Positions 35,396 through 44,440 of a stretch of 64,000 nt of DNA are shown here, piece by piece. Source of the DNA: a virus. The notes beneath the pieces are model-generated. The model was given only the letters and a program-made list of their open reading frames with translations, was not told the DNA's origin and made no database searches. How positions within the stretch are numbered: position 1 is the stretch's first letter; every line of letters begins with the position of its first letter. The stretch spans positions 62,001 to 126,000 of IMG/VR virus record IMGVR_UViG_3300043411_001170; one strand, written 5' to 3'. The translations under genes and the position numbers were made by a program.

Positions 35396-35444
35396 AATAG
35401 GTAGTATTATTCATTTTTCCACGTTTTACTACCTATTGTTTTTT
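35396..35444 (+). terminator. Probable terminator with long loop
   Basis: AATAGGTAGTA (35396-35406) pairs with TACTACCTATT (35427-35437) across a 20-base loop and is followed by GTTTTTT. The long loop makes it weaker than the other terminators here. Confidence 0.55.
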
Positions 35445-35454
35445 AGGATGAGTT

Positions 35455-36009
35455 ATGAAAAAACCTGTAAAATATAAATTTGGTTCTAAACTGAAGACAC
35501 CTGTAAAATCTAGTGTTGTTTTAAAGTCTGTTAATTTATCCAAAGAAACAAAACCTGATAAAACCACAAAATATATTGATGAACCTATAGAAATAGTAGA
35601 TTTAGAAATAGACAAAGAAACACATGAAAGCAGTAATAGTATAATTGACTATGACCCATCTATTAATTGGGACGAACCATTTAAATTAGAAATTGATGAT
35701 CTGGATAAATATAAAATATTAGCCCTAGCATCAAAAGAACAGAAAGAAAGGGATTTAATATCCGTTCCCATCATTAATAAATATAAAGAATTACTAAAAA
35801 TAGAGTTGGATAAGGCATTATCGAATTGTCCATCTTTTATAAAAGCCAGGGAACAAAAAGATCAAGCTATAAAAGACTTTTTAATAAAGAGCTATAAAGA
35901 TCTACCTAAAACCGTATTTGTATCCCGTTTATTTTTGGAAGAAGGATATGCAGAATGTGTCAATAATGAAGAAGAATCTGAAAAAGTTAGATTATTAATT
36001 GGGGTATAA
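35455..36009 (+). CDS. Hypothetical protein between fibre genes
   Basis: The first 75 residues of this 184-residue protein are basic and probably disordered (KYKFGSKLKTPVKSS). An acidic and then helical domain follows (NKYKELLKIELDKALSNCPS). Its position between two large fibre genes suggests a fibre chaperone or adaptor, which is inference. Ribosome site: TTAGGATGAG. Confidence 0.45.
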   Translation: MKKPVKYKFGSKLKTPVKSSVVLKSVNLSKETKPDKTTKYIDEPIEIVDLEIDKETHESSNSIIDYDPSINWDEPFKLEIDDLDKYKILALASKEQKERDLISVPIINKYKELLKIELDKALSNCPSFIKAREQKDQAIKDFLIKSYKDLPKTVFVSRLFLEEGYAECVNNEEESEKVRLLIGV

Positions 36010-36012
36010 ATA

Positions 36013-38439
36013 ATGGCTATTACATTACCTGGATTAGCATCTTATCACCTAGTAGGAGATAAACTAGTACCAAGAGTTTCTTGTGAAGCACCTCTTACAG
36101 GTGAAATCCCTTATTATGACGGTGTTACGGGTAAATGGGTAAATTTAAGTACAAATACCACAGACTTTGTATTAACAACGCAAGGTGTGGGAAACGCCCC
36201 CCAATATAAAGACGTAAAATCCCTATATACAAATGTTTTTGGAAAAACAATTACAGTGGATGTAGGACATCAACGAGCAACAAATACAAGAGGATCTCTT
36301 TCTAAATATGATGCTAATTCTCCGTGGGCGGGGATAGCTGAAGCGATGGTGGCTGCTGCATCGGGAGATGCTATTCTTGTATACCCAGGAAATTATACCT
36401 TATCTGGGACACTTACTGTAAAAGACGGTATCTCTTTAATTGGTTTTGGTGAAATTTCTAGAATTACAGGAAGAATTGAATTTACAGCAGGTGCTACTGG
36501 AATCTACTTATATAATTTAAGTGTACAGAATACAAATGACCTATGCTTATTTGGTAACGTCGTTAATAGTATTAGAATAGAAAAATGTGATTTTCTATCG
36601 TCTTATACAACACAAGTTACAAAGTATACTGTGGAGTTTGCACAAGGCACTATTACGCTTTTAGGTTGTTTTGTTCGATTCAGTTCGACAGATACTGGAG
36701 TGACAATAAACAATGCAGGTCTTATCAGATTTTCAGGAACAGCAGCACTTACCGCTAATATTGAATTTTGTGATTTGATTTATACTTCCGCAGACGATGA
36801 TGATGAAACACGCCTTATATACGATACAAACACGTCAACATCTTCAACAGTAAGAGTAGTTAACTGTCGATCTGATTTCTCAAACACTTCGACAACGCCT
36901 ATATCCTTGCACCACTTTTATTATGCAGCAACCCACACGACAAGAAGATATGTAACACAAAATTTTTGTAGCTTTTCGTGGACAAATGCAGGAACAAACA
37001 ATTTTTTAGTGTATGCTGCTACTGTAGGTGGCTCTGCTGGTGGAAGTATTCATGTTTATGACAATACTGTAATATGGACTTCTACGATCCCAGATACATC
37101 TGTATTTTTAGGAAGATCATCAGGCTCCAATGACTCTTTTTATGGTATCGATAATAATTTAAAATACTTTAATGATTTCTTTATTGCTCAACGTTATTAT
37201 TTATCAGGTGATTTAGGATTATTTAATATCTTAAGTATAGCAAATTCAGATAGAGTTAGCATTGGTCGTCCTGATTCTAGGAAAGAATTCTCTAGTGGAG
37301 AAGGATATTTTTCAATAGACGGGATGGTTGTTCTAACAACAAATAATACAGCAAGTGGTGTGAGTGATGGTGGTGGTTTCGTAAATCAAACAGCACAAGC
37401 AATCTCCCCCACAGGTACATTTTCTTTTCAAGGAACGACTGCCAACCATACCATACTTTTCGGATCTGAATTACAAACGAGTGCTGGATATATTAAATAT
37501 TGGGGATATCTAATAGATCAGGTAACAGCAGCAGTTGAGGTTACAAAAAGAAGTTTTGCTTTCGAGATTTGGAACGGTGCTGCTTGGGTTGCTGTAGGCT
37601 CAATGGCTGTTCAAAAAGAAAATACCTATCGTTACGCAAATGAAGTTTTTATTCGTGCAAATAATATTGAGATGATAAGTTTAGGTATTGGGCCAGATAC
37701 AACGTGGGTAACAAAAACGATAAATGGTTTTACTGGTTTTTGGACAAGAGTACGTATAACAAATAACTTAACTACCGCACCGACTTTTAATTCCATTAGA
37801 CTGTCTAGATCTTCTTGCCATATTGATCAATACGGTATCCATTATTTTACAGGTATTTCAAGATATTTTGATTACCAACCCCATCACGGAGGGGCTTTTG
37901 GTATTTCTGGTACTGTAGATGGAAGTTTTACAGCAGGTACAGGAGCAGGAGCACAGACTTGGAGTCACCAAGTTCGTCAAGGGCGACATAATGGTGATGG
38001 TGATTTTTCAAATATGGCTCTAAGAATCCCAGCAGGTGTAGATACTTCACTGCCTGTGGAAGTCGTCGCTTTGTTTGAAACTTCAACAGCATCTGCGGCA
38101 ACAGTAACCTTAACAATGTCATTATTGCCTGTAGAGGCAGTAGGTGTGTTGGAAGCCGACCCAACAGGAGGTATTGTGCCTGTGGCAAGAACAGAAGCAA
38201 ATACTGAATTGGCTAATTCGAAAGCATCACCGAATACTGCGGTTACGTTAGACAATACACCTGCGGGGTATATTAGGCAGGCACGTTTTACAGGGTTTTC
38301 AATTGCAAATTATTATGAAGGAGATGCCATACTATTAAAATTTAATTTAACTACAAGAAATGGCGGCGTCATTGAATTATTAGCACTGACTGTCAGATTC
38401 GGTAAACTGATGTTGGGTGAAAACACACTACAAGTATAA
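36013..38439 (+). CDS. Large beta-helix tail fibre/spike protein
   Basis: The 808-residue protein has a short N-terminal attachment part (GEIPYYDGVTGKWVNL). From about residue 75 it shows a tailspike-type opening: WAGIAEAMVAAASGDAILVY followed by PGNYTLSGTLTVKDGISLIG. A right-handed beta-helix runs to about residue 400 (IRIEKCDFLSS, VRVVNCRSDFS). Jelly-roll-like C-terminal domains follow, with TFSFQGTTANHTILFGSE. It probably binds a host-surface glycan. I see no clear catalytic residues. Confidence 0.72.
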   Translation: MAITLPGLASYHLVGDKLVPRVSCEAPLTGEIPYYDGVTGKWVNLSTNTTDFVLTTQGVGNAPQYKDVKSLYTNVFGKTITVDVGHQRATNTRGSLSKYDANSPWAGIAEAMVAAASGDAILVYPGNYTLSGTLTVKDGISLIGFGEISRITGRIEFTAGATGIYLYNLSVQNTNDLCLFGNVVNSIRIEKCDFLSSYTTQVTKYTVEFAQGTITLLGCFVRFSSTDTGVTINNAGLIRFSGTAALTANIEFCDLIYTSADDDDETRLIYDTNTSTSSTVRVVNCRSDFSNTSTTPISLHHFYYAATHTTRRYVTQNFCSFSWTNAGTNNFLVYAATVGGSAGGSIHVYDNTVIWTSTIPDTSVFLGRSSGSNDSFYGIDNNLKYFNDFFIAQRYYLSGDLGLFNILSIANSDRVSIGRPDSRKEFSSGEGYFSIDGMVVLTTNNTASGVSDGGGFVNQTAQAISPTGTFSFQGTTANHTILFGSELQTSAGYIKYWGYLIDQVTAAVEVTKRSFAFEIWNGAAWVAVGSMAVQKENTYRYANEVFIRANNIEMISLGIGPDTTWVTKTINGFTGFWTRVRITNNLTTAPTFNSIRLSRSSCHIDQYGIHYFTGISRYFDYQPHHGGAFGISGTVDGSFTAGTGAGAQTWSHQVRQGRHNGDGDFSNMALRIPAGVDTSLPVEVVALFETSTASAATVTLTMSLLPVEAVGVLEADPTGGIVPVARTEANTELANSKASPNTAVTLDNTPAGYIRQARFTGFSIANYYEGDAILLKFNLTTRNGGVIELLALTVRFGKLMLGENTLQV

Positions 38440-38456
38440 ATTATTGGAAATAGCTT

Positions 38457-39320
38457 ATGGCAACATCATTATCCGCGACAATTAGTGGTTTAACGACATA
38501 TACTTTTACACATAGTCTAAATCGCCTAGATCTAAGTGTTAGACTTATTGGTACTGACGGGGAAATAGTTAATAACTTTCTATCTCAAGTTATACCTGAC
38601 CCAGCAAATCCGAAAAATATATTAATTATTAATTTCACTTCCGCTTTTACGGGTCGTGTTCAAATTGTTACCTTGGATTTAGTACAGATTGCGGAACTTG
38701 TTAGAAATGCACCTACTGTTATCGGGATAAATAATTTATCAGCATCTACAAGTCCATCTACGTCAAATAATTTATTGCAGGGTTATACCATAGGCTCGCA
38801 ATGGTATAACACAGTTACGCAAGATTTGTTTATATGTACATTGTCCAATATTGCCACGGCTCAATGGACATGGCAATATAATAATATTAAGTATATAACC
38901 CTAGAAAAAACAGCAGCAAACCAGACTTTTACAACAACTCTCGCGGATGTGACTTGGCAAACCACATCTCAAAATGTTACTGATTACTACACTTTTGGAT
39001 CAAATAGAATTACCCTAAATCAAGCGGGAGAATATAGAATTAATTTTGGATTCACATCCCTAACAAGTCAAAGCCAAGCAGTAGTGCATCGTGTTGTTAT
39101 TACTAGAACGAGATCCGCAGTAGATAATGTGATTAATCGTAGCGAATCTTATCTATATTTCGAGCAGAGTAATATCCGAGCATCCACGAACAAATTGTTC
39201 GTGGATGCCTATTTAGCAAGTGATCAAATAAGAATGCAGGTACAGGTTTTTTCTGGCGGTGCAACAACACATACAATACAGACGCAAGGAACATTTCTAC
39301 AAATAGAAAGGGTAGGTTAA
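38457..39320 (+). CDS. Fibre protein with C1q/TNF-like C-terminal domain
   Basis: An N-terminal beta domain of this 287-residue protein ends FTSAFTGRVQIV. A linker segment SASTSPSTSNNLLQGYTIG, then SQWYNTVTQDLFICT, is frequent in phage fibres. The C-terminal 140 residues (ADVTWQTTS, ITLNQAGEYRINFGFTSL, HTIQTQGTFLQIERVG) read as a C1q-like jelly roll, used by phages for receptor binding and trimerisation. A perfect palindrome lies in this gene at 39180-39208. The ribosome site is weak (GGAAATAG). Confidence 0.65.
   Translation: MATSLSATISGLTTYTFTHSLNRLDLSVRLIGTDGEIVNNFLSQVIPDPANPKNILIINFTSAFTGRVQIVTLDLVQIAELVRNAPTVIGINNLSASTSPSTSNNLLQGYTIGSQWYNTVTQDLFICTLSNIATAQWTWQYNNIKYITLEKTAANQTFTTTLADVTWQTTSQNVTDYYTFGSNRITLNQAGEYRINFGFTSLTSQSQAVVHRVVITRTRSAVDNVINRSESYLYFEQSNIRASTNKLFVDAYLASDQIRMQVQVFSGGATTHTIQTQGTFLQIERVG
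39180..39208 (+). repeat. Perfect 14-bp inverted repeat inside a coding region
   Basis: Arms 39180-39193 and 39195-39208 are exact complements around a single central A. In frame they encode RASTNKLFVDAY. There is no T-run. Such a long perfect palindrome is not explained by the coding sequence. Confidence 0.7.
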
Positions 39321-39321
39321 T

Positions 39322-40446
39322 ATGGATTATACATACGATATATCTCAGACGTTGCACGGTGTTGTTTCGCCTCAGGAAATGAAAAATACCATTGAACTAA
39401 GTGCTATTACAGTTGCTTTAGATAATCCCTTTCCAATTTCTGTTGGAGAAACAACTTTCACGATTACTTTCAAAGATGAACTAACTGTAGAAGAAGTCGC
39501 AATATTGGTATCGATAGTATCTCAACATACAGGTATCTATAATCCTGTAAAAGAGCCAAGAGAAGTAACATTTGCATCTACTATTGCACAAACATCAGAT
39601 GGAAGAATTAGAACCGTTGGTGAAAAGTCAGTTACTTCTAAGATAAATATCCATAGCCATGATTGGACTGATAAAACAACATGGTATGGTGATTCTGTTC
39701 GTGTTGTGGATGAAGTCGCTACAAGCGTCGATTATATTACTTATTCATTAACACATCAAAGTATCATAGACATTTATCATGGAAAACTCGTTAATGAGGA
39801 TGTGCTAGAAGATTCTGCAAATAATTCCTATCGGGTTGTTGTAAAAGTTAATGACGTTACTAAAATAGAAAAAGATCCACATTATGATATAATACCAAAT
39901 CTTGAATATGTCTGGCATTATCAAGTTAACTATGATGACGGAAAAATAATTTTTCAAAATGCTCTTACAGAAACAGACGTAGTTGAGGTGACGTACCATT
40001 ACGCTACTACCTCGACATTTTATGTCCGTCCTGCTCCTACGAAAACATTAGAGATAGATTATGTAGAGGGACAATTTTCGGACGATATAGAAATATATGA
40101 TACGATCACTTTTGAACCTTGGGGATATGCAGGAGTTTTTGCCCCTCAACTTGGATATCCTTTTTCGACTATGATCCCATTAGGCTCAAATTTCGTGTAT
40201 AAGGGAATCAGAGATTATGTAAGTGATTCAACACATGCTTATCCGAATTATGGAAATCTATCTTCATCTACAGGGTGGAGAGGACTTACCAATACTGTTA
40301 CCGTATTCTCATGGAATTATGTAAGAGCAACTCAGTTAATTTCAGAGTATGGTATGGAAATTAGAATAAAATTACAACATGAAGAACCTTTTGGAGGTTC
40401 ATTCTGCACAGTTTCATTTTACTGTGGGGTAGTAGACCCCCCTTGA
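39322..40446 (+). CDS. Beta-rich tail or neck structural protein
   Basis: Residues 190-235 of this 374-residue protein (HYQVNYDDGKIIFQNALT, then DVVEVTYHYA) form a strand-turn pattern also seen in the product at 56.2 kb (NYTTGEITFIQPL ... VTVSYRYSG) and in the sheath-like protein. This type of segment occurs in tail proteins of large phages. The last third carries aromatic residues (WGYAGVFAPQLGYPF). The exact virion location is unknown. Confidence 0.5.
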   Translation: MDYTYDISQTLHGVVSPQEMKNTIELSAITVALDNPFPISVGETTFTITFKDELTVEEVAILVSIVSQHTGIYNPVKEPREVTFASTIAQTSDGRIRTVGEKSVTSKINIHSHDWTDKTTWYGDSVRVVDEVATSVDYITYSLTHQSIIDIYHGKLVNEDVLEDSANNSYRVVVKVNDVTKIEKDPHYDIIPNLEYVWHYQVNYDDGKIIFQNALTETDVVEVTYHYATTSTFYVRPAPTKTLEIDYVEGQFSDDIEIYDTITFEPWGYAGVFAPQLGYPFSTMIPLGSNFVYKGIRDYVSDSTHAYPNYGNLSSSTGWRGLTNTVTVFSWNYVRATQLISEYGMEIRIKLQHEEPFGGSFCTVSFYCGVVDPP

Positions 40447-40467
40447 TTTTAAAAGAGCGTTTATTAT

Positions 40468-40767
40468 ATGTCTTGGCTATATCCAATTGAAACAGGTAAA
40501 ACTTTATTTGATTTATGGTCTGTTGTTCATTTTGCAGGATGGATGGCTCTAGGTGCAAACTGTGTAGCTGGACATTTACCAAATTGGGCCGTGTGGAGTG
40601 TTCTAGTAGCCAGTACGATCCTTTGGGAAACGGTAGAAAGAACTTTACTAAAGCACATGATTCAGCATCCTGAAAGTATGATAAATAGTTTTATTGGAGA
40701 TCCAATCTCTAATAGTCTTGGTTTTTGTTTCGGTGTGTGGTTGGCTCATTATATATCAAAAACATAA
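40468..40767 (+). CDS. Small VanZ/DUF2585-like membrane protein
   Basis: The 99-residue protein has about three hydrophobic helices: DLWSVVHFAGWMALGANCVA, WAVWSVLVASTILWETVER and ISNSLGFCFGVWLAHYI. The W-E-x-x-E in the second helix and the D-x-x-x-N-x-x-G motif (GDPISNSLGF) resemble VanZ/DUF2585-type membrane proteins. Small membrane proteins next to wall-acting enzymes can act as holins, but the motifs argue for something more specific. It stands at the head of the group with the hydrolase and membrane protease genes. Confidence 0.6.
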   Translation: MSWLYPIETGKTLFDLWSVVHFAGWMALGANCVAGHLPNWAVWSVLVASTILWETVERTLLKHMIQHPESMINSFIGDPISNSLGFCFGVWLAHYISKT

Positions 40768-40791
40768 ATTCTCTGCTTGGAATCAGAGAAT
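40768..40791 (+). other. Intergenic hairpin without T-run
   Basis: ATTCTCTG (40768-40775) pairs with CAGAGAAT (40784-40791) directly after the membrane-protein stop. A smaller hairpin, CGCTT/AAGCG, follows. These could affect expression of the next gene. Confidence 0.5.
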
Positions 40792-40824
40792 AAATTTCGC
40801 TTAACAAGCGGGATATTTAGTGTT

Positions 40825-41343
40825 ATGAATATTTATTTTGGTTTTTCTACTAGCACTTTACCACTTTCTTACGTTGCCAGATGGTTGATGAGATCAAAGG
40901 CAAGCCACACTTTCCTTCTCATCGAACTCGGATTTATCAAAATTGTAATAGAAGCTACATTTGGAGGTGTTAAATTAACACCTTATGAAAAATGGAAGAA
41001 GCACAGTAAGCTAACACACCTATTTGCATTAGGAACTAAAAGACCAGAAGCAATGGTGAATGCTGCGTTATCTGAAGCATTTAGTACTATCGGAACTAAA
41101 TACGATTATGCAGGATATTTCGGATTTCTTCCATTATATATTTTGAGATGGTTTGGAAAGAAAATACGAAATCCTTTTGGATCTGCCAGAGCTATGGCAT
41201 GTTCCGAATTTGTTGTCCAGGTAAGAGAAGAACTACAAATTCGATCATGGATGCATTTCGATCCAGAATCTACATCACCTCAAGATATTATAGACGTTTG
41301 CGAAAAATCTGACGAATTTGTAAGTGTTCCTTTTCCAAAATAA
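40825..41343 (+). CDS. NlpC/P60-superfamily (YiiX-like) cysteine hydrolase
   Basis: The 172-residue protein has the circularly permuted papain-like layout of YiiX/YebB-type proteins. A histidine lies in ASHTFLLIE (H28), then VIEATFGGV, then GTKYDYAGYFGF. The catalytic cysteine is in AMACSEFV (C126). Such enzymes cut amide or ester bonds in cell-wall peptides or lipids. A frame from TTG 40777 is longer, but hairpins occupy that region and no ribosome site is seen, so I choose the ATG at 40825. It neighbours two membrane proteins. Confidence 0.68.
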   Translation: MNIYFGFSTSTLPLSYVARWLMRSKASHTFLLIELGFIKIVIEATFGGVKLTPYEKWKKHSKLTHLFALGTKRPEAMVNAALSEAFSTIGTKYDYAGYFGFLPLYILRWFGKKIRNPFGSARAMACSEFVVQVREELQIRSWMHFDPESTSPQDIIDVCEKSDEFVSVPFPK

Positions 41344-41355
41344 AAGAGAATTAAT

Positions 41356-42006
41356 ATGGATAAAAATACAAAAACAATAGAAATGATAAAGAAGGATATC
41401 CCTGATTTTGAAGTAGACTATAAAGACAGCAATAGTTTACAAAAATTTATAGGAATTCTATTGTTTTTTAACAAAAAATATATGAAGTCGTTCACAACTA
41501 CTTTATATCCAAAAGTGTATTTTCCTAATAAGGAATGGGAGAGTAGAGAATCGTTTTATAAAACATTATGCCATGAGTATGTTCATTTAAAAGATAGAAA
41601 AGATAACGGGGTGTGGTTTAGTATTTCCTACTTATTTCCACAGATACTAGCTTTACTATCTTTATTATCTATTCTTTCTTTTATCAGTCTACATTTTCTA
41701 TGGTGCCTTTTATTCTTAATATTCCTATGTCCCTTTCCATCGACGTTTAGAACTAAATGGGAATTAAGAGGGTACGCTTCAAATATTTTTATTGCCTATT
41801 TAGTTAATAAAAAATTCGATGATGAACAGATAAAATTTATTAAAGAAAATTTCTTGAACATGAGCTATTATAAAATGTCATGGTCGAAAGAAAAAATAGA
41901 TGAATCTATTGATTTAATAAAAAAGCAAATATTAGATGGTAGTATAACAGCAGGTAAAGAAGGTCATGTCTATAAGAACATAGAAGATCTTCATAAAACT
42001 TTCTAA
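41356..42006 (+). CDS. Membrane-embedded zinc metalloprotease (HExxH)
   Basis: The 216-residue protein has CHEYVHLKD (H73, E74, H77), the HExxH zinc motif. Two hydrophobic helices follow (about 88-128: ISYLFPQILALLSLLSILSF and LHFLWCLLFLIFLCPF). WELRGY at 135-140 probably gives a third zinc ligand (E136). The topology, with catalytic motif beside membrane helices, is unusual for a phage. It could act on membrane or periplasmic proteins during entry or lysis. The stop overlaps a possible start of the next gene. Confidence 0.68.
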   Translation: MDKNTKTIEMIKKDIPDFEVDYKDSNSLQKFIGILLFFNKKYMKSFTTTLYPKVYFPNKEWESRESFYKTLCHEYVHLKDRKDNGVWFSISYLFPQILALLSLLSILSFISLHFLWCLLFLIFLCPFPSTFRTKWELRGYASNIFIAYLVNKKFDDEQIKFIKENFLNMSYYKMSWSKEKIDESIDLIKKQILDGSITAGKEGHVYKNIEDLHKTF

Positions 42007-42029
42007 TGAGTTATGAAAAGGATAGTAAT

Positions 42030-42650
42030 ATGACTGGTTTTCAGCAAAGATTTAATAAAAATGCTCCTCAATCTGGACATTCTGGACAGGGAGATCCTTC
42101 CGTTAGACGTATGAGGGCAACGGTAACTTTCCATTTAGGGGCAGCTAACACAAAAATTAACAAGGATCAGATTGTTGGGTGGGACGGATATAGCTTGTAT
42201 ATGGGAAGTAGGGTTGTAGAAATGCAGGGTATTGACGGAGCCATTTTAAAGAAATGGCTAGTAGATCTTGATGACGATTATGAGTATTCTCCAGCCCCAG
42301 CAAAGATGTCTAAAGATAACCCAATCAAATTTGCAACTGAAGATAATATCGAAGCAGAAATGAAGATTGAGAAAAATGGATCTTTGACACCAAAGAAACT
42401 TCCTAACGGGATGACAATTCAACCCTCTCAACAAAGAACCTCTCAAATGTCTAAGGTTGCTTCTCAGCAACAACGTGTCGGAGGTTTTAGTATTGAACAG
42501 GAACATACCGTTCCTGTTATGCAGATTTCTAAAGACTCTAAGGGTGTGTCCTCTGCTACACCTTTACAAGCTCAAAAATCATCGGCACCTACATCGAAAG
42601 CTAAAAAGGGATTTCGTTTAGGTTCTGTCGGTATTGAGGATGAAGGTTAA
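42030..42650 (+). CDS. Hypothetical protein, probably virion-associated
   Basis: An N-terminal region of this 206-residue protein is basic (SVRRMRATVTFHLGAANTK). A small beta domain follows (GWDGYSLYMGSRVVEM), and then a Q/S/K-rich disordered C-terminal half containing MSKVASQQQ. I choose the ATG at 42030, which has AAAAGG upstream, over the one at 42006 that overlaps the protease stop. No family is recognised. Confidence 0.5.
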   Translation: MTGFQQRFNKNAPQSGHSGQGDPSVRRMRATVTFHLGAANTKINKDQIVGWDGYSLYMGSRVVEMQGIDGAILKKWLVDLDDDYEYSPAPAKMSKDNPIKFATEDNIEAEMKIEKNGSLTPKKLPNGMTIQPSQQRTSQMSKVASQQQRVGGFSIEQEHTVPVMQISKDSKGVSSATPLQAQKSSAPTSKAKKGFRLGSVGIEDEG

Positions 42651-42701
42651 TACTCAGATATGAGTATCTAAGAGTTCTGTTAATTTATAAATAAATTCCC
42701 T

Positions 42702-42735
42702 ATAAGCCCGCTATTTTGAGCGGGCTTATTTTTTG
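42702..42735 (+). terminator. Rho-independent terminator
   Basis: ATAAGCCCGCT (42702-42712) pairs with AGCGGGCTTAT (42719-42729) across a 6-base loop and is followed by TTTTT. The next ribosome site GAGGGA follows immediately. Confidence 0.92.
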
Positions 42736-42746
42736 AGGGATTGTCT

Positions 42747-43133
42747 ATGAAAAGTCAGTTAGAAATATTTAAGATTATATTAACAAAAGACGTAACACAG
42801 ATAATTACAGAGTTGTATAAATTACAATTATATGTAAAACGAATTTTACAACTCATAGAAAATTTAGACGAGAAAGAAAAAGAAAAAATATATCAAGTCG
42901 CAGGTGATCTTGTAGATGCCGTACCAAATTCCTTAAGGAAGATGGATATCTTACTTTCTAAGATACTATACGCCTTAAATATAATTTGGAGGAAAGAATT
43001 AAAAGTGTCTCTTCCGTTTGATGAAAGGTCAGAAGTTGAAAATTTAATCACTCCGTCCAAGGAAGTAGACATAGGAAAGATTAAGAAGACAGCGAAAAAA
43101 ATTGCGAACCTGTTAATTAATCGTGGCAAATAA
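42747..43133 (+). CDS. Small helical hypothetical protein
   Basis: This 128-residue protein is mostly alpha-helical and rich in K, E, I and L. The ATG at 42747 is seven bases after GAGGGA; a TTG at 42741 is too near. No motif or family is recognised. It begins the transcription unit after a terminator and lies 12 bases before the SWIM-protein gene. Confidence 0.5.
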   Translation: MKSQLEIFKIILTKDVTQIITELYKLQLYVKRILQLIENLDEKEKEKIYQVAGDLVDAVPNSLRKMDILLSKILYALNIIWRKELKVSLPFDERSEVENLITPSKEVDIGKIKKTAKKIANLLINRGK

Positions 43134-43145
43134 GAGGATCGAGAG

Positions 43146-44435
43146 ATGAGAAATCCATTTGAATCCTTCTTATTAAGTATGTTGGTTGATCCTCGTATCA
43201 ATGACGGTACACTCGTACAGAACTACGATTTTAGTCATAATGAATTAAGAAACGAATTATTAATGACCAATGATTTATTTCCTTATGAATCGGAAACACC
43301 TCCAAATACTTATCAAAAGTCATACGGAAATTTAGCTTATAATTTTCCTATAGCTGGTGACGGTTTTCCAAATAAAAAAGAATATACAAATGATGAATAT
43401 CCTTCCAGAAGTTTTGCTGTTCCAGGTGACTTATATGGCCATCCTGTAAATTACAGTGCCGAATATAGCTCTGCCTCTTTATCTCCATTTCTTAGTGATC
43501 GATATGTTCCGTCTTTTACAAAAAAAGCTGCTATTAATTTAATTTCAAAATTAGCGATGAGAAACAGTGAGAATTTATTCTTTGAGAGAGTTGAATCTGG
43601 ATCTAGAAATGACTGGTGGACTGAGAGGTACTTTGGTAAAGGAAGTGATGGTCCTTTTATTAATGTAGACTACAATGATTATTATAATAAAAATGTTCCT
43701 GGTGGATCTGATTTAAGTTTACCTGATTTAATTATAGATTCATCACAAACAAGCAAAGTGATCCCAGATCATTACGATTATTTTATTAACAAACAAGCTG
43801 CTCAGGTTTTATACAGATCTCTTAATTTTATCCAAAACCCAAAAAGAAAATATTTAACAATGATGGATGTACTTAATTTTACCCAACAGAAGGTAAGATT
43901 AAGGGCAGTAGGTTATAGACCTCTATTTAGAAGATTTGATCCTATTTGGATGACACATCACTATACCGTTGGTGATTACGAAGTAATTCTTCAAGTAAAC
44001 TATAAAAATAGAGAAATTGAAAATCTTAATCCAGAACGCGATCCTTTTCGGGTATCATGTTCTTGTCCGTTCTGGAGATGGCAAGGACCAGAACATTGGG
44101 CTAGACGATTTCTTTATTTATATTCTGATCCAGTTGGTACGGCTTCCGTTCCTGTTATAAGAGATCCTATGAGAAGACATGGAATGTGTAAACATGTCTA
44201 TGCACTATTTAAAACAATAGTAAGTACATATAGAGCATCTAAAGGTTATAGAGAAAATAGAGGAAAAGGAAAGCCGATTGTCGATCTTGTTACTTCTCTT
44301 AATACTAGAAAAGTACCTACTATTACTAAAAAACCAACTGTAAAGAAAATTCCAAAATCAGATGTTAATAACGATAATAAAGAATTGGATAAGCCCTTTA
44401 ATAATTTAACTATTCCAGAAAAGAAAAAGAGATAA
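43146..44435 (+). CDS. SWIM-type zinc finger protein in the virion gene region
   Basis: The C-terminal third of this 429-residue protein contains VSCSCPFWRWQ (about residues 302-312) and, about 30 residues later, HGMCKHVYALF. This is the C-x-C-x(n)-C-x-H pattern of SWIM zinc fingers, which bind DNA or proteins. The N-terminal half is N/Y/P-rich and includes FTKKAAINLISKLAMRN near residue 125. A lysine-rich tail ends the protein. SWIM fingers are rare in phage virion modules. The role is unknown; binding of packaged DNA or of the head-tail interface is possible. Confidence 0.62.
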   Translation: MRNPFESFLLSMLVDPRINDGTLVQNYDFSHNELRNELLMTNDLFPYESETPPNTYQKSYGNLAYNFPIAGDGFPNKKEYTNDEYPSRSFAVPGDLYGHPVNYSAEYSSASLSPFLSDRYVPSFTKKAAINLISKLAMRNSENLFFERVESGSRNDWWTERYFGKGSDGPFINVDYNDYYNKNVPGGSDLSLPDLIIDSSQTSKVIPDHYDYFINKQAAQVLYRSLNFIQNPKRKYLTMMDVLNFTQQKVRLRAVGYRPLFRRFDPIWMTHHYTVGDYEVILQVNYKNREIENLNPERDPFRVSCSCPFWRWQGPEHWARRFLYLYSDPVGTASVPVIRDPMRRHGMCKHVYALFKTIVSTYRASKGYRENRGKGKPIVDLVTSLNTRKVPTITKKPTVKKIPKSDVNNDNKELDKPFNNLTIPEKKKR

Positions 44436-44440
44436 TTAGT

